Below are positions 11,261 to 25,384 of a stretch of 64,000 nucleotides of DNA, piece by piece. The notes beneath the pieces are model-generated. The model worked only from the letters and a program-made list of their open reading frames with translations, searched no databases and was not told the origin of the DNA. Location of the stretch: contig CM012955.1 of assembly GCA_000181795.3 (NCBI GenBank), forward strand, positions 5,901,463-5,965,462, read 5' to 3'. Position 1 is the first letter of the stretch; the number at the start of each line of letters is the position of its first letter. Source of the stretch: Trichinella spiralis. Its lineage: Eukaryota; Nematoda; Enoplea; Trichinellida; Trichinellidae. Both the position numbers and the translations under genes were made by a program.

Positions 11261-14200
11261 GTATGCCCAAATGCTGAACAAAAACGCCCAAATAAACAAA
11301 CATAACAACAAAATTGAACAAACAATTGAAGGAAGAAGGAAAAACAAAATTATAAATTGTACAATTATTGTGATTATCAAGCATATTAGATAACAACATT
11401 GCTTCAACAACAGTCACTGCGTAATAGCAAAAATAAGTATATCAAATGGACATCAAATTCCTATTCAAACAGAACATGCAACAATTGAAAAACTTCTTCT
11501 TTCTTCAATAATATTCAATTAAAAAATTTTCAAATATAAATAATTATAAAATCAATCTTAAATCCAAAAGTAAAAAACAAATTAATTGTTCCATAATTAA
11601 TGAACGAAGAAAAAATAAAACTACTACAGCTTAGAAAATATTTCACTTAAAAAAATTTTTTGTCATCTATTCTGATAAATATTTTTAAACTAATGAACAA
11701 TATCGTTACTGATATTGTAGCAAGAAAAGCATCTTAATAATAAGCACAGTTTTCAAAGCGACAAAAAATATCGCCCCATGTTAACTAAATTAAGTCAAAT
11801 TACATTACTCGATTGTAAAGCAAAATTATATAATAAAACGTTCATTTTACCAGCAGAATACATGTTCATATAAAACACTGAATACACTAAAAAATAAACA
11901 AAATTACAATAATATTATTACTAAACTGCAAAATGAATAAGATAAAATAAAAATTACAAAAAAAAACAAATATTTTTCACGAAGCTTGTAAGAATTGCAA
12001 ATTGTAGCTTTGAAATTACCTCAATTAGAACATTTTTTTACCAGTAGTCGACATTTACAAAGTGAAGAGCGATAAATTGTTGAACTTCCAGCGATAAATA
12101 TAATTGAAACACTGAAGTGAAAATTATCCTCTATAATAAACTGCAAATTTGGCCTGCTCGTTCGGTTTAACAAAACGGAAAACACAGTCAGCACAGTACA
12201 ATGTTGAAAAGCAAGGCAAAATTGGTGCTATAGTATAAACAATTTTCAAGTAAATTTCTTCGAGGCTATTTGGAAATTCAATAATTTTGCAAAAGAAAAA
12301 AGCAAATAAAATATTTAAATGAGTATTTTTACAATTACAAAAAAATAATAAAACAAAATAATGCTTCTACAGTATGCAGTGGATGATGATAAAAAAAACT
12401 AGGTCAGTAATTTTTTGTCTATATCACATTTCATCAACGGATATTTTTTAATTTTAAATTATATTATTAGCATAGAACATGATGAATAAATGTTCCTTGG
12501 TTTAAAATTACTTTCTTTGTTACTATATTTTAAGATTTTTTCTTTATTATAATTTTTTACTCTATTTCCTTTATTTTTGCTGTTTCATTTATTTATGTTA
12601 AATTCTCAACAATTACTTACTTTATTGTTGTTAATAATTTTATTATTATTATATTTTATAAGCATTTTTTATTTCGAATCACAATATAACTTGCCAAGAT
12701 TTCATTCACTGAGAAAATCAAAAATTTGCTATGAACATAAACTGAATTTAAGTTAATAAAAATTAACTTTTTTTAATATATCAACAAATATGTTAAAGAG
12801 TAAACAATTGCATTTGATGTTTTATAACGGATACGTTTCATTTTTATTCTTTTGTCCAGAAAAGAACATTATTTAGACTGTGTATATTGAAGAAACATTT
12901 TTACATGAAATTCAAGTACTACTAATTTGCTGACATTGCTGACATTTTAAAAATGTAAAATATTGAATAAATATCCACATAATTTTCTAACTAATTAATA
13001 TGTTTTTGCAAAAATTGTTTCAATATGCTAGCTAATTGCAACTTTAACTTCAGTTTCATAGATGAATTTTCTCACTCAGTACAGTATGCTGTGATGATTG
13101 AATTTCCACCAGAATGAAAAACACCACAATAACAAATTATGAATAATTGTATTATTTTAATTAAAATTTTACACGACTGTTATTCTTGTAATAAGATATA
13201 TTTCCCAAGGTTGTAATTAAATTTTGCTAACAATGAGTAATGATTGCTAACATTTGCAACTTTCGAGTGGATTATAGATGATTGAAACTGAGGTGCAATT
13301 TGAAAATTAATTTTGTCACTTTGATATAATTGTCGTTTCTTATTGAATAAATGAAGAGATATTTTCAACAAGAGTTCATCAGATTTTTTCAATAAACTTA
13401 AATTACAAAAAATATGTATATAATTTTGAATATATTGTTTGGTTGTTTGACATGAGGACAAATTTTTAATGCTTTATTATTCGAATTTGCTAATCGAAAT
13501 AATGTCATGTTGTATGTCGTTTGTTTACAAGAAGCAGAAATGAATAAGAATGGACGGGCAATAAATAAAATCATAATTGAAATGAAATTCTTGAATGTAT
13601 GAATGAAAGGTGAAAAGTTGCAAAATCTGCTTTGTGAATTTGTTCATTCTGTTTCACATTTGCATTGTTGAATGAAAATCAATAGCACAAAAGTATCCAT
13701 CCAACCTGAGTGAAAATATTTATTATTAAGCAAATGATGAAATAAGTGAATATGAATATCCTGGATACAACTAGTCAAACTTTTCCGCATGTAGTTTGTA
13801 CAGCAGTTGAGTTTCAATAATTAACAACAGTTGACGACGGACAGACGATCAATATCAGCTTTGCAAAGACAAGAAGCAAATCGTTGATGTAAATTTTCTT
13901 TTAAAACCGATTCACCGAAAAACCAATTCGCCATTTTTACAATGATACATTCTTGCAACAGACATTCATAATTTGTCAAAATTTGCAAAAGAAGAGAAAA
14001 CACTTACTGCTGCTATTAGTTATTTGGTTGGAAAATTTAGCCTTCACACTTTGGTTACTTTTTCACGGCAACAACAACCGTAACAATAACTGCAGCAGTA
14101 GCATAATATTGAAATTAATTTAATTAAGTTTTCGTTCAATTTTATGAATAAAAGACAATTCTCTGTCGTCCGCTAATCAAATAATTCTTGAATAGCTGTC

Positions 14201-17109
14201 GTGTCGTGTACAAGCAGCTACTTGCTACATCCGTATATGCAAAGCGCTCAAAGTCAGCCAGCCAGCCGGCTTGTCATTCAAATGTTGCTGTTGATTTGCC
14301 CCCTTCGGTGCTACTGTTCAAATGACAGCACAACATACGGACAAGACAAAACTTCATTAATCGCACAAGCATAATAATATCTGTCTCTTTGCTGACATTG
14401 CCGTCTCTCCGTGCAAGAAGAAAAAAGACAATTGCACGAATCTAATAATTGCACAATGAAAAAATCGATTGAAAACGTAATTTTCAATAGAACTTCAATG
14501 AAACAGCCAAACTATTTCTACTACTTATTTGTAATTCATGTTTTTAGACGCAAAAATAGTGTTCAAAAAATTGCACATAAGAAAAATCATATTTTTGGCA
14601 AAGTGATGCTAAAAATTTTCCAAGCACCTGTTTGCGTTAACACTGTAGCAAGATTATTATGTTTTTAGCGAAAAATTAAAAAATAAAACAAATACAATAA
14701 TGTATCGTTGATGTGGAAAATAAGTGAAGTTATATTTTGTAAGGTGAAAATATTTTTTTCTTCATTCTCAAACTGCTCAACTGTATTATTATTATTATTA
14801 TTACTATTATTACAAATGGCAACTCATGCCGGATGCGCGTTGCCTTGAAACCAAAAATAAAATTTCCATATCTAACGCATTTCAATCATTCAAAAATAAC
14901 AATCCATTAGAGGAAGAGAAATTAATTTTTGCTCCTGTTCGCACCGTGATCGTCAAGCAATCAAGATGACAAGGCTTGCTTTTTCTGCAAAATCACCAAC
15001 GCTTGAACAATTTTTCAATTCACAGCCTTTCATAAAGAGAAATAAATAAAGCATGCAGAAGATGAAAAAGAATACGAGCAATTCTGTTTCTTTTTTGGAT
15101 TTCCCTTTGATAACATTTGAATAAATGTTTGATTAAGTTTCAAAAGGATCGATTGAGTTGAACAAGCATCTTCATAAATATGGACAATTTTTGATTAATA
15201 ATAGGAAAAAGAGAAATTAATAAAACTGACATTTGTAAGAGATGTTGAGCGTTTTTTCCTGACGATCAAGTTTTTATACTTTATACATATATATATATAT
15301 ATATATATATAATACGTTGCATTCACAGCAGGCTGCACTGAGGCTTTATTGAGAATTTTTTACCTGCAATTTGAATATAATGCATGAATGATTAAGATAA
15401 TTTTCACATAATTGATTTCAAAAAAATAAAAATATGCTTTCAAATCAATGCTTAACTAAACAAACAACACAACAACTCAACAACTGATTGATCCCGGAAA
15501 TGAGAACAATAAAGATTGAAAATCAATAAAGCGAAAGCTTCAAATATCGTTGAGGCAGGCTTTCAATAGTTTTTCCAATCATTGCCAATCATTTCATTGT
15601 TTTAAATAGATAACTGTATTAAAGATATACGAGAAACTTTCTTCCATTTCTGTTTCAACAAATGAACAGACATTGACAAATTAAAAAAAAATCATGTCGA
15701 CGTGGAAAAAAATTCCGACGATTCAAATCGATGAAAGCAAGAAGCCATTGTAGACAACTGTAACCGTTCTTATACAAGCTTCCTTTTCAACTTCACAACG
15801 AAATATGAGAATCACAGCTGTTGAAAATGCACTAGAAACAAAGTGCCAAAAGAGAAAACTTTGCCAGCTGAATTCAGAAATGGAAAGCTTTTCATTTTTT
15901 TAATGCGCTCCGAATGAATATTTCACGTATAGACAACAACGTAAAGTCCATCTGTTGGGCAACGCGTTCGTAAAAGCAAGCTGCATGAATCAATGAATAT
16001 CATTGATGAGTTGCGATGACAAATTGGAAAACAAACCCAATGCCGTTGTTCAAGAAGAAATAAAACGGAAAATAAGCAATAATATCTTTTAAAATTGAGA
16101 CGGCTGTTCATTTGTTCCAAATGACAGATCATTCCAATCTTCCAATCATATACATACTATGGAAATCATATTGCAACTCATGTATGATGCAAGTTAACTA
16201 CAAATTTTGTATTTTTCCTGTAAAGGTGAAGGTAAACAAATTTTTTCAGTTTTTATAAAAAATATCCCTTCATGATTATTCGCTCAAGTTACCATGACCA
16301 AAACATCAAAGAAGGAGTCAAATTTAAAACTTTAATCATTCAAACTCAATGAACAGTAATTAATTTAATGTAGTACAAAAATTGTCTGCTGCACTGCGTT
16401 CTTCCAGCATATACAAGCATCAGAAAGGTAGACTATTCCATATTTTCAATATTGAAAGTCATTAAGAAACTGATTCTTTCATATAAGCACAGCCAAAACT
16501 TTCATATAATATTAGCATCTATTTGAGGTAAAAGCTGTGAATGACTTAATTCACAATATAATTGACGACGCAAACAAACACCTGAGAACCTGAGTTCAAA
16601 GCAGGCAGGCATTCATCCAGAAGCGGCAAGGTTATCTCACATGAATAAAAAAATTAAAGCTGACGTCATCGCTTTTATACTGAATGTACGTTTTTTTTTA
16701 ATTCATCATAAATTGCTTTCACGTTATGTTGAATAGAAGAAAACCGCTAAGGATTTTTCTATAATTTTTTTAAACAATCTGCATTTTTCAAGACTTCTGC
16801 TATTAAAGTGAAAAGTAAATTACAGTTCTGTTGATTTGCATCTACGAATCACCGTCTAATTATACACATACAGCGGCTATACGGATTAATAATGCAAGTA
16901 ATGCGAATAAAATGGTGTAAAACCAAGATAGATTAGCAAAGTGTAGACATAAATTCGATCATTTTCTTCACTGCTGACAATGGTGAAGCATTTTTTCTTA
17001 TTTCTTACCAAATAATGATGATGATAATAATAATAGCAAGCAAAACAGCACAACTGATGCAGACTAATAACATTTTTCAGAAATTAATACGCAGCTAATG
17101 GTAATTTAT
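11261..17109. other. Gene-poor interval
   Basis: Nearly 6 kb with no supportable exon on either strand. It contains a (TA)n microsatellite near 15289-15311 and scattered A/T runs. Confidence 0.55.
15289..15311. repeat. (TA)n microsatellite
   Basis: Uninterrupted alternating TA/AT run of about 22 bases. Confidence 0.8.
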
Positions 17110-17770
17110 TTAATAGACTAAAAGTGATTTTTTTTTCTTGTTGTTCTTCTCAATTGTGAAAGGTATTTTCATGTGCCCAATAGATGAAGTAGGAATGAAA
17201 AAAGTGGAAAAGTAAAACTTTTCTCCCGATGATGACTGCAAAATTATTCCCTGTCTAACGGTAGAAGGTAGACTAATTAATTCATCAAACAGATACAATT
17301 AATTCAATTTCTGTCAATCGGATCTGGTGGACTGTTCTAGAGCTTGATCGTGAGCTTTGAAAAATGTCTGCAGGGATTTGAACGACTGCACAAGCAATTT
17401 TTCCATGCTTAAAGACAAGCAAGCAATCGTCGATCAAGATCAGAATCCGGCTTTTTTCAGGATTTTCAAGGACCAACTGTGAGAACCCTTTCGTTGAGAA
17501 TTGAATTGGCACTTTATCACCGGTCGCTATTTTCGATCGTCATCAACGAGCTGCCCGATGCGCCGGCTAGCATCACTAGCGACCGGCGACAAAGCAATTG
17601 ATTCGCCTTCCGTACAATCCTAATTAAATGGGTCTGTTCTGTCAACGAAAATTAGACGTACTTTCCAGGAACGGATGGCAAATTGTATAACACGTAGAAA
17701 CGTTTTCCCACGGGCCAACTGAATGTGCTGTATTCATTGGTCAGTTCAACATTTGACCAAACAGTCATAC
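17110..17770 (-). CDS. Unidentified small multi-exon gene
   Basis: Minus strand. A first exon starts with an ATG near 17766 (MTVWSNVELTNEYSTF, then FYVLYNLPSVPG) and ends at a GTACGT donor near 17660. The central exon (up to about 17533 down to 17303) reads DKVPIQFSTKGFSQLVLENP, then LILIDDCLLVFKHGKI and DIFQSSRSS. It ends TEIELI|GTATCT. A last exon follows after a short intron with acceptor TTTTGCAG. It reads SSSGEKFYFSTFFIPTSSIG and ends in a lysine-rich tail (EKNNKKKKSLLVY) overlapping an AATAAA. Frames of exons 1 and 2 do not join directly: several alternative sites in 17530-17660 are possible and a 10-bp inverted repeat lies there. I do not recognise the family. It is probably a beta-rich protein of about 140-160 residues. 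The gene diverges from the RhoGAP gene. Confidence 0.45.
17520..17586. repeat. Inverted repeat (hairpin-forming)
   Basis: Perfect 10-base arms ccggtcgcta (17520-17529) and tagcgaccgg (17577-17586) separated by 47 bases, in the disputed exon-intron stretch of the unidentified small gene. Confidence 0.75.
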
Positions 17771-17834
17771 TGGTGTCAGTGATGCCATTTTAGTTTCATC
17801 TTCATCTGAGCGTGACATTCAGTAGTTGCTGATC

Positions 17835-17860
17835 GCTTCTTCTTCTTCTTCTTCTTTTTC
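17835..17860. repeat. (TTC)n tract
   Basis: Short run of TTC triplets upstream of the RhoGAP start. Confidence 0.7.
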
Positions 17861-18227
17861 ATCTTTTACACCTTTAAACCTCTCTTATGATAAAGCCAAT
17901 ACAATACTTTCTGTATTTTTCACAAGCAAATGACTTGTGTTAATTATTATACATATACATATACATATATATTGTTTCCATATTTTTCATTTGCGAACAA
18001 AATTTTCTCCTATCACATTGCACAACTGATTAGGAATTTTCTCATAGTGACCAGTGGAAAAAGATTTGAAAAGAAGAGAAGACAATTCCGATCGATCGAC
18101 TTGCAAAGAATCAAAGCTTTTGGACAGTGGTCAAGCAGTGTCTGACCAATATTAACCAATCAAAAAGCAAGCCAACGACGACAACGCAAACATTGCACGG
18201 GTTAATACAACTGACCAATAATAAACC

Positions 18228-21200
18228 ATGACTGAGAAAAAGTCGACCGATCCAAATTTTGCAAAAGATCTAACAGCAGAAAGCAACGAGCACGGATCTT
18301 CACCATGCACTGAACAGAGTCAGGCGATTGTTTCGCCGTTCATTCTCCGCCGAACCCACTGGAAATTGCACCAATATTTCAAACGGCTTTCCGACTCGAG
18401 CAGAGAATTCTACGAACGCGGCCGGTCTACATCCGGAGAATCTTCTTCTTATTTTTACGACTTGACCGAGTCAAAAATTGGTCACAGCTTCGGTTCCACG
18501 TCCAGCAGTTTGTGCATGATGCGTGATTCTACCGAAAGTCCATTAAGTTCGACAACGGAAAAAAGTCCCGGTCAAGAAAGCAAAACCTGCCCAATAGACA
18601 AAAGTGCAGTCTGGTCTCCATTAGTAAGATCATTTTACATTTTTATTCTTCTCTTTTGCATTATTAGCAAATCTTAAATTATATGCTTCCAAAAACTGGG
18701 TCTAATTTCAAAACTGCTGCAAAAATCTGCGTATTATTCAACTTTGATTATTGCACACATACACACACACACACATACACATAGCTAGGGCATTACCAGG
18801 AAATAATTCTAACTTTCTGTATGCTAGAAGAGTTACTTAAAATTGAAAATTGCATTGCAACTGGCATCGTAAACTATCCAACTAGTTCATTAAACAATAA
18901 TATCTGCTTTATCTGTTCAACTTTTAAAAAAATGGCTACATTCTAATCGACAAGCAGTGGACAATTTAGCCCTTCACCAATTGAATAATCAAAATTTTCA
19001 CTATAAATAACTGCAATATAGTTTGATTTTTTCAAATAAATTTTTTCAATAGACAGAGAAATAAGAAAAAAAAACTGTAATTAATCATTTGCTATCAAAT
19101 AAGTACAATTTTTACAAACAAATGCAAATTGAAACTTGGCAAGCTGTCAAAAAACAACCAATTTATAAAAAGAAAAGAAAACAGAGGAGTTTATTGCGCA
19201 ATTTATCTTTAAAAATAAATGCTCATCAAGAGAAGCAGTCAGTGGAAATTTCTACAGGGTACTATTCTTTATGGATAGTTTCTGAGCAGAATTTGCATTT
19301 GTAAGCAGAAATTTAATCTTTTAAGTTTGCCATTAAATTTGTCAGAGTCATTTGCATTTGATAATACCGGTATTTTAATAGAATGGGTTTTATTTTATTT
19401 CATATGAAATAGTCTTTCACTTCAACCATGAAAAATATTCCAATCCAGTCCACCGATGCCTTTCAGCAGCACAATTGGCTGTATAAGAATTGTAAAATCA
19501 ATTTCAGAAACAATCCTGAGGAAGTTATAAAATTGACAGTAATTGCACTGAGACGAATAATTCGCTTTTCCGACTAAAGTAATCGACACTGCTAAAGGTG
19601 CGATAAGGCAAAAAGCGAGCAATACTGAGCTTAAGCGGCCTAGCCTAGCCTAGCCTATAGCTTAGCTGAATGACGCAGAAGACCAATTCTCAGATTGAAA
19701 GCAAGTCGGTGAATTTGAAATCAACTGCAAAATTGATAATTCAATCAAAAAAAAAACAAGCTTTGCTGATGATTGTAAGTATAGTTTTTGACCAAAAATG
19801 AAGGTAACACAAAGAACAGAAGATCACTTGGACAGTCGATTAAGTGAATGTATCATAGGAAATGTACCGTCATTTCTCCATTGGTGCATTTTTCCCATTT
19901 TATTAAGTAAATGAAATGCAAAAGTAATATTAAAAGAAAAAAAACATTTCAATCCAACATTCCGCTACTGAAAGCAAAATAATGCTTATCGCCTCGTCGG
20001 AATCGCTAAACGGTTACGTCTTCAAATTGACTAATATTATAAAGTTTGATTTGCCATAAAAGATCATCATCTTCTCTGCAGGATATATTTGTCGAGCAAG
20101 GTGTTGACGAATGATTACAACATGTGAAAGAAATAAATTACAAAATCTGATAAATTTGACCAGATGAACTTCTCTTATTCGAACGAAGTGCAGATTCAGC
20201 GACTTATAGTCAAAGAAAAAGCAAAAGAAAACGTGAACTTAATAAAAAAAAAGTAATACTAGAAACCTTAGTGGAAAATCAATACTTGAGTATTGTTTTT
20301 TTTAATAAAATTAATTATCAGGTTTCAATATTTTTCTTTTTAAAATTTCTGTCAACACGTCTGCAGATTAATTCATTTGAAAATAATTCGTTGCTTCAAA
20401 TTTGATACAATTGCATTTGCCACTCTCCTCTGTGTCCTTGTCTGCATTTTGATATATATATTCGCATGGGATTCGCTTCGTATGATAAAAAAGAAACCTC
20501 GAAACCTCATCAAATCTATAAGTATTAATGATCATTATATTTTAATATGCTGTTTTTCATTGTTTTTCAAGAAAATATTATTTGACATACATCAAGATCG
20601 GATGAAAAAGGTAAAAAGAAAGCACGAATTAGAACCATCATAAATCATCAAGATTTCTCAGTGAAATGTGAGTGAGATTATTTTTTCCATGAAATTTAAC
20701 GCTTCTCTGATAACTACGATTCTATGCAATTGATAATATTATTGTACAAAGTTGAAATATACAATATATTGATGTAATTATTTTCAAAACGTTGGCTCTC
20801 CGTTTCTGCATAAAAAACAGTCGTGATATACAAGATTTATTGTATACAAAAATATGGTGCACTGAAATTAACCTTGCGTGTGAAGATTAAATTTTCATAA
20901 AATACTAAATCATTCATACAAATCTATCCACAAAGGTGATGCATAAATTTCCCCAAACTGTTGCAATTGAAATATAATAATTTCTCTCATGTTTTTCCGT
21001 CCATGCTTTTTCCAGTCGATTAATTTTCATATTTGTTTTCCCTCTTTCACAACTCTTAATTCACAACGCACATCTCCTATTGCACAGATGATAACTGTTT
21101 AGTAAATATGTTTCACATTTTCCATTCACGTCTTCCATTAAAGCTCATTTTCAATTATTATGGCCATTTTTGATGGCAAGTTTGGCGTGAAAATTATTTC

Positions 21201-24200
21201 CAATCGATGTGAAGAGCAAACAAAAAGTTTTAAAAAAAGTAAAAAACAAAATCTCACAGGAAAAGAAAGAGAAACTGCAAAAATTCAGGGCGTCTAATGC
21301 CGTTGAACAAAAATTCTCTCTAATCGATAAGCAATTCGATTTGAAAAAATAACAACAACAAATTCTAATTTTCTGCTCGTCTAAAGGGAATGAAAAGCAA
21401 TGATAAGCGACAGACAAAAGCTGCTAATCAGTAGAGCATACGGGACATTTGTCGACCGGCGAGCGTGAAACCAATATCAACGTTTCTTGACTTACAGAAA
21501 ATTACAACGGTTGGCTATATCAGCAATGACAGGATAAAGTTATTAATAAAATCAATTTTTTAATATCAATTAATAAACAGTCAAACAAGTCAATTAATAA
21601 TGAACAATGTCTTAAAATGCAGCGCAAAAATTAATGGCACCATTTTTATTTGTTTTAAAGTTGAACTTAAAGCATTTTCTTCAACATTCGACTTCAACTG
21701 CAACAAGTTAAATAGATGCTTTATTTAAAAAAAATTTGCACTTATTTAACAAATTTGAAAAGAAAAATCTAAAATTCATCTCATTCCAGTAACTTAATTT
21801 GGACATTTCAAGGATATTTTACAGAGGATGCTTCAATTTGAAGATGGATTTTTACAACAATAAATAAGCATCAATTTTGATTATGATTAGAAATTTTAAT
21901 AGAATATGATCGTGATAATTTCAATTATTAATTGCTTCTGAGCAACATTTGCATAAATTGATCAACGAGCTTTCCACTGGTGTGATGGTGCAAGTGAAAT
22001 CAGCAAGTGGAGAGCTCAGGGCACTTAACAAATGCTTATCACAAATTTCAACATAGTTAACATATCACTTTGAAAATCACGTAATCACTTTTGGGATGCA
22101 ATAATTGAGTGCTTATCGAATTATTCAAATTCTTTCCCGAAGGGATACTTATTTGATGAAGCAATAACCTGCAGCCATAGAGTTGCGATGAGCTTTACGG
22201 CTTCAAGGCGAGCCTGACATGGACAGACTTTTCAAACCTATCATCTTCACCAACGCATTGCATGATAATTATTGGAAGAAAATGTAAAATTAATTTTTAT
22301 AAAAAAAAGAAAAAACACTGCAAATGATTTTGAAAATTAATTCTTAACTCAGTGAAAAATGACACTACAACTCTGACAGTATGCAATCATCGATAGCTGA
22401 GGTAAATCATCAGGTTGGTGTTAGGATATTCATTTTGAGCTTAATGAAAAGTGTCAAATTACTTAACTAATTAAAATGTTTGTACGATTAAGTCAATGTC
22501 ATTCATCCGCCAATGCCTGAGAGCTGCTCATCAATAGTAACCATTTCTTATCAACATCTCCGGCAGATTTTGATCACAAACGTTTCTTTGATATTCTTAT
22601 TTCTTTGTTTCTGTTGCTGCTAATCGAAAAAAAAGCTCGGCAAGAATATTTTCCATGTCAGACTGTGATTAAAACAACTAACATGACAAAAAGATATAAT
22701 GGTATAAAAATTTGAATATAATGAATATCTTTTGTTAAAAAAACTCCTATTAAAAGCTGCATTTGTTTTGTAATTTAGTCTAACTGCATGTGGCGTAACG
22801 CTCTTGGAGAGCAAGTAGAACTGAAAGATCGCGAACTACATCTGCTGACAATATTGGAAAGAAAAACTTTACAAAAGTTGGCCGTCAGGAAACTGAAAAT
22901 TCCCGATTTTCAAGACACAGTACTCATATCCGGAAAAGGTAAGCTTGATCTTCGTTGTAAGGTAAAATTGCTGTTTTCTTCTTGCTACCACTAACTCGCC
23001 CAGTGCTAAACTTTCATACGATTACGTGATAATGTTTGACAGGTGAAATTGTGAAAAAAAATCACACTGCTAACAATTTAGGCTTCTCATCAAAGGTTTC
23101 CGTTCAATAATAATAATAATAATAACAATTTCTGTTGTTGTGCAAAGCAGTGGAAAATTTTAAAACAAAATTTTAGGCTTCATCCAAAACATTAAACATT
23201 CTCTCCTTGCTGTTAGTTACAGGCATTAAACTAGAACATATTTTTTAACGCATTTATTGACGAGAATTGAAAGTGCTCGATGATGAAAAAAAATTGCTTG
23301 ACAAGAAACAAACATCTTATTGCTAGCAGAGAAAATTAAAAATCAATACAATAATGCATGTGAAAACCGTTCAAACGTGCAAACAAACCCATTACTTCAC
23401 ACAAAAATGCATCGAAGCAAACTTTTCTCTAAATCAGCATTGTTAAAGTGAAATGAGCTCGAAGAAAAACATCCTATGATTAAACTAAATTTCTTTTTTT
23501 TCCTTTATCAAAAATCAATTTAATTTATCCAACGATACAATATGCCAAATACTGTATGATAATTTACCACTACACAGCAAAGCTGAGCACACACACAGCA
23601 TGAGGTTTGATGTATTTGAATTTGCATGCCAAAAGGTGAATGGAGTAGAGCAATTTATAAAAGTAGTACAAGTTCATTAAGAAATTATTAACATTAATTG
23701 CGTGCAAAATCGAATCGAAGTAGTGCTCCTGAAATTTCGCAACGCTTCGCTGATCTTAGTCTATTATAAATTGCTTCTTTTTCAGTTTGTGCAACGATTA
23801 AAATATGAAAAGGAAAGAATAAAATAGCAAAATAATAATAAACAAGTAAATAATTGATTGCTATGTCGTCAAAAAGTGAAGTAAAGTTGAAAAGAAATAA
23901 ATAAATAAATAAAATATATATATATATAATTGAAAAGAAAATTGCCAAATTTGTCACTAAACAGTGAGGTCTGTTGGATTAATAATAAATAACTTGAAAA
24001 CAACAAATCACAAGTACAAAACAACTTTCAACTTGGCTTCCAAAATCAGATCTTCCATTTTCATATATAAATAATAAAATAAATATTTTGATTGGATTTA
24101 GAAAGATCAACACCTCGATCGAAGAAGCTGACGATAAGCTATTGGATCCAATCCCAAGATAGAAAAAGCAATCGTTTCAAGGAAACTGGATCAGCGGGTA

Positions 24201-25348
24201 GGCTCTCTCTGTTTTCAGATTCCGCTTTTCTTTCCGGCAGAATTTAAACATGGCATATGCAAATGACAGATTCTCTGGGCGCGGCGAAGCCGAGATCAAT
24301 TTTCGGTCTTTCTTTTCCAAAATATGCTGAAAATGACATTGCATCACCAAGTTCTGGTCGACCAATTGCTTCTGCTTTCAAGCCGTCATTCATCGGCGGC
24401 CGTAAAGCGATACAAAATTTTCGAATGACCCACTCAGTTGACGTAGCCGACGTACAGCACTGCTTAAATCGGTCAGTAAACAAACAAACAAACAAACAAA
24501 CAAATCAACAACCATTTTCCATTAAGAACATCTGTCAGTGCTGGTTCGTTGAACAACAACAGTCAAAAGAAGTCCGTCGACTGTGACAAATCTTTGCTAA
24601 GTTTGGATTCGCGTTATTTGAATGAAAGAATTTCTCCATTATCAGATACAGCGGAGAAAAGACTGGAAATTAACGATCCATTAAACCAAAAAGTAGGCAA
24701 AAAGTTGGACCAACAATATATTTATTTATTCATTATTTATCCATTTCAATCCATTCAATTATTTGCACAAATAGAAATCGTTCATCAGCCGAGTAATTGC
24801 TGTACCAAGTCGTCAAGATTCTTGCGAAACGTACACCATTGAACTTCCTCGTGTCATTCGTTTTTGTGTTGACTACCTGAGAAATTATGGTTTGTTTTAA
24901 ATATTTTCCAAACAGCAAGCAAGCAATGGGGCAGCAGTCATTTGAAACTGAAATCATTTCTATTTCTTTTTTCATTTCTATTAAGGAATGGACAAAGTCG
25001 GCTTATTTCGAGTATCCGGTTCGTCTAATCGTTGTCGATGGCTTAAACAACAGCTCGAAATGGGTACAATGGAAGGCACAGGCACATCCAACACCGAAAC
25101 ACTGCCCATTACTGCTCATGATGTGGCCACGGTGCTCAAAAATTATCTACGAGATTTACAAGACCCCCTGCTTACTAAAGAATTATACTTAGCATTCGTC
25201 ACTACCGCAAGTAAGAAAATTATTTCTCTATTGCACAAAATGATTCTCTCCTACTAGTGACAGTTATAAAAATAATAACCGTAAGTTTCAATAAGTAAGG
25301 TGAACAAAGTAAAAGAAAAAAAATATGGTGAACAAAGTAAAAGAAAAG

Positions 25349-25384
<36 letters not shown>

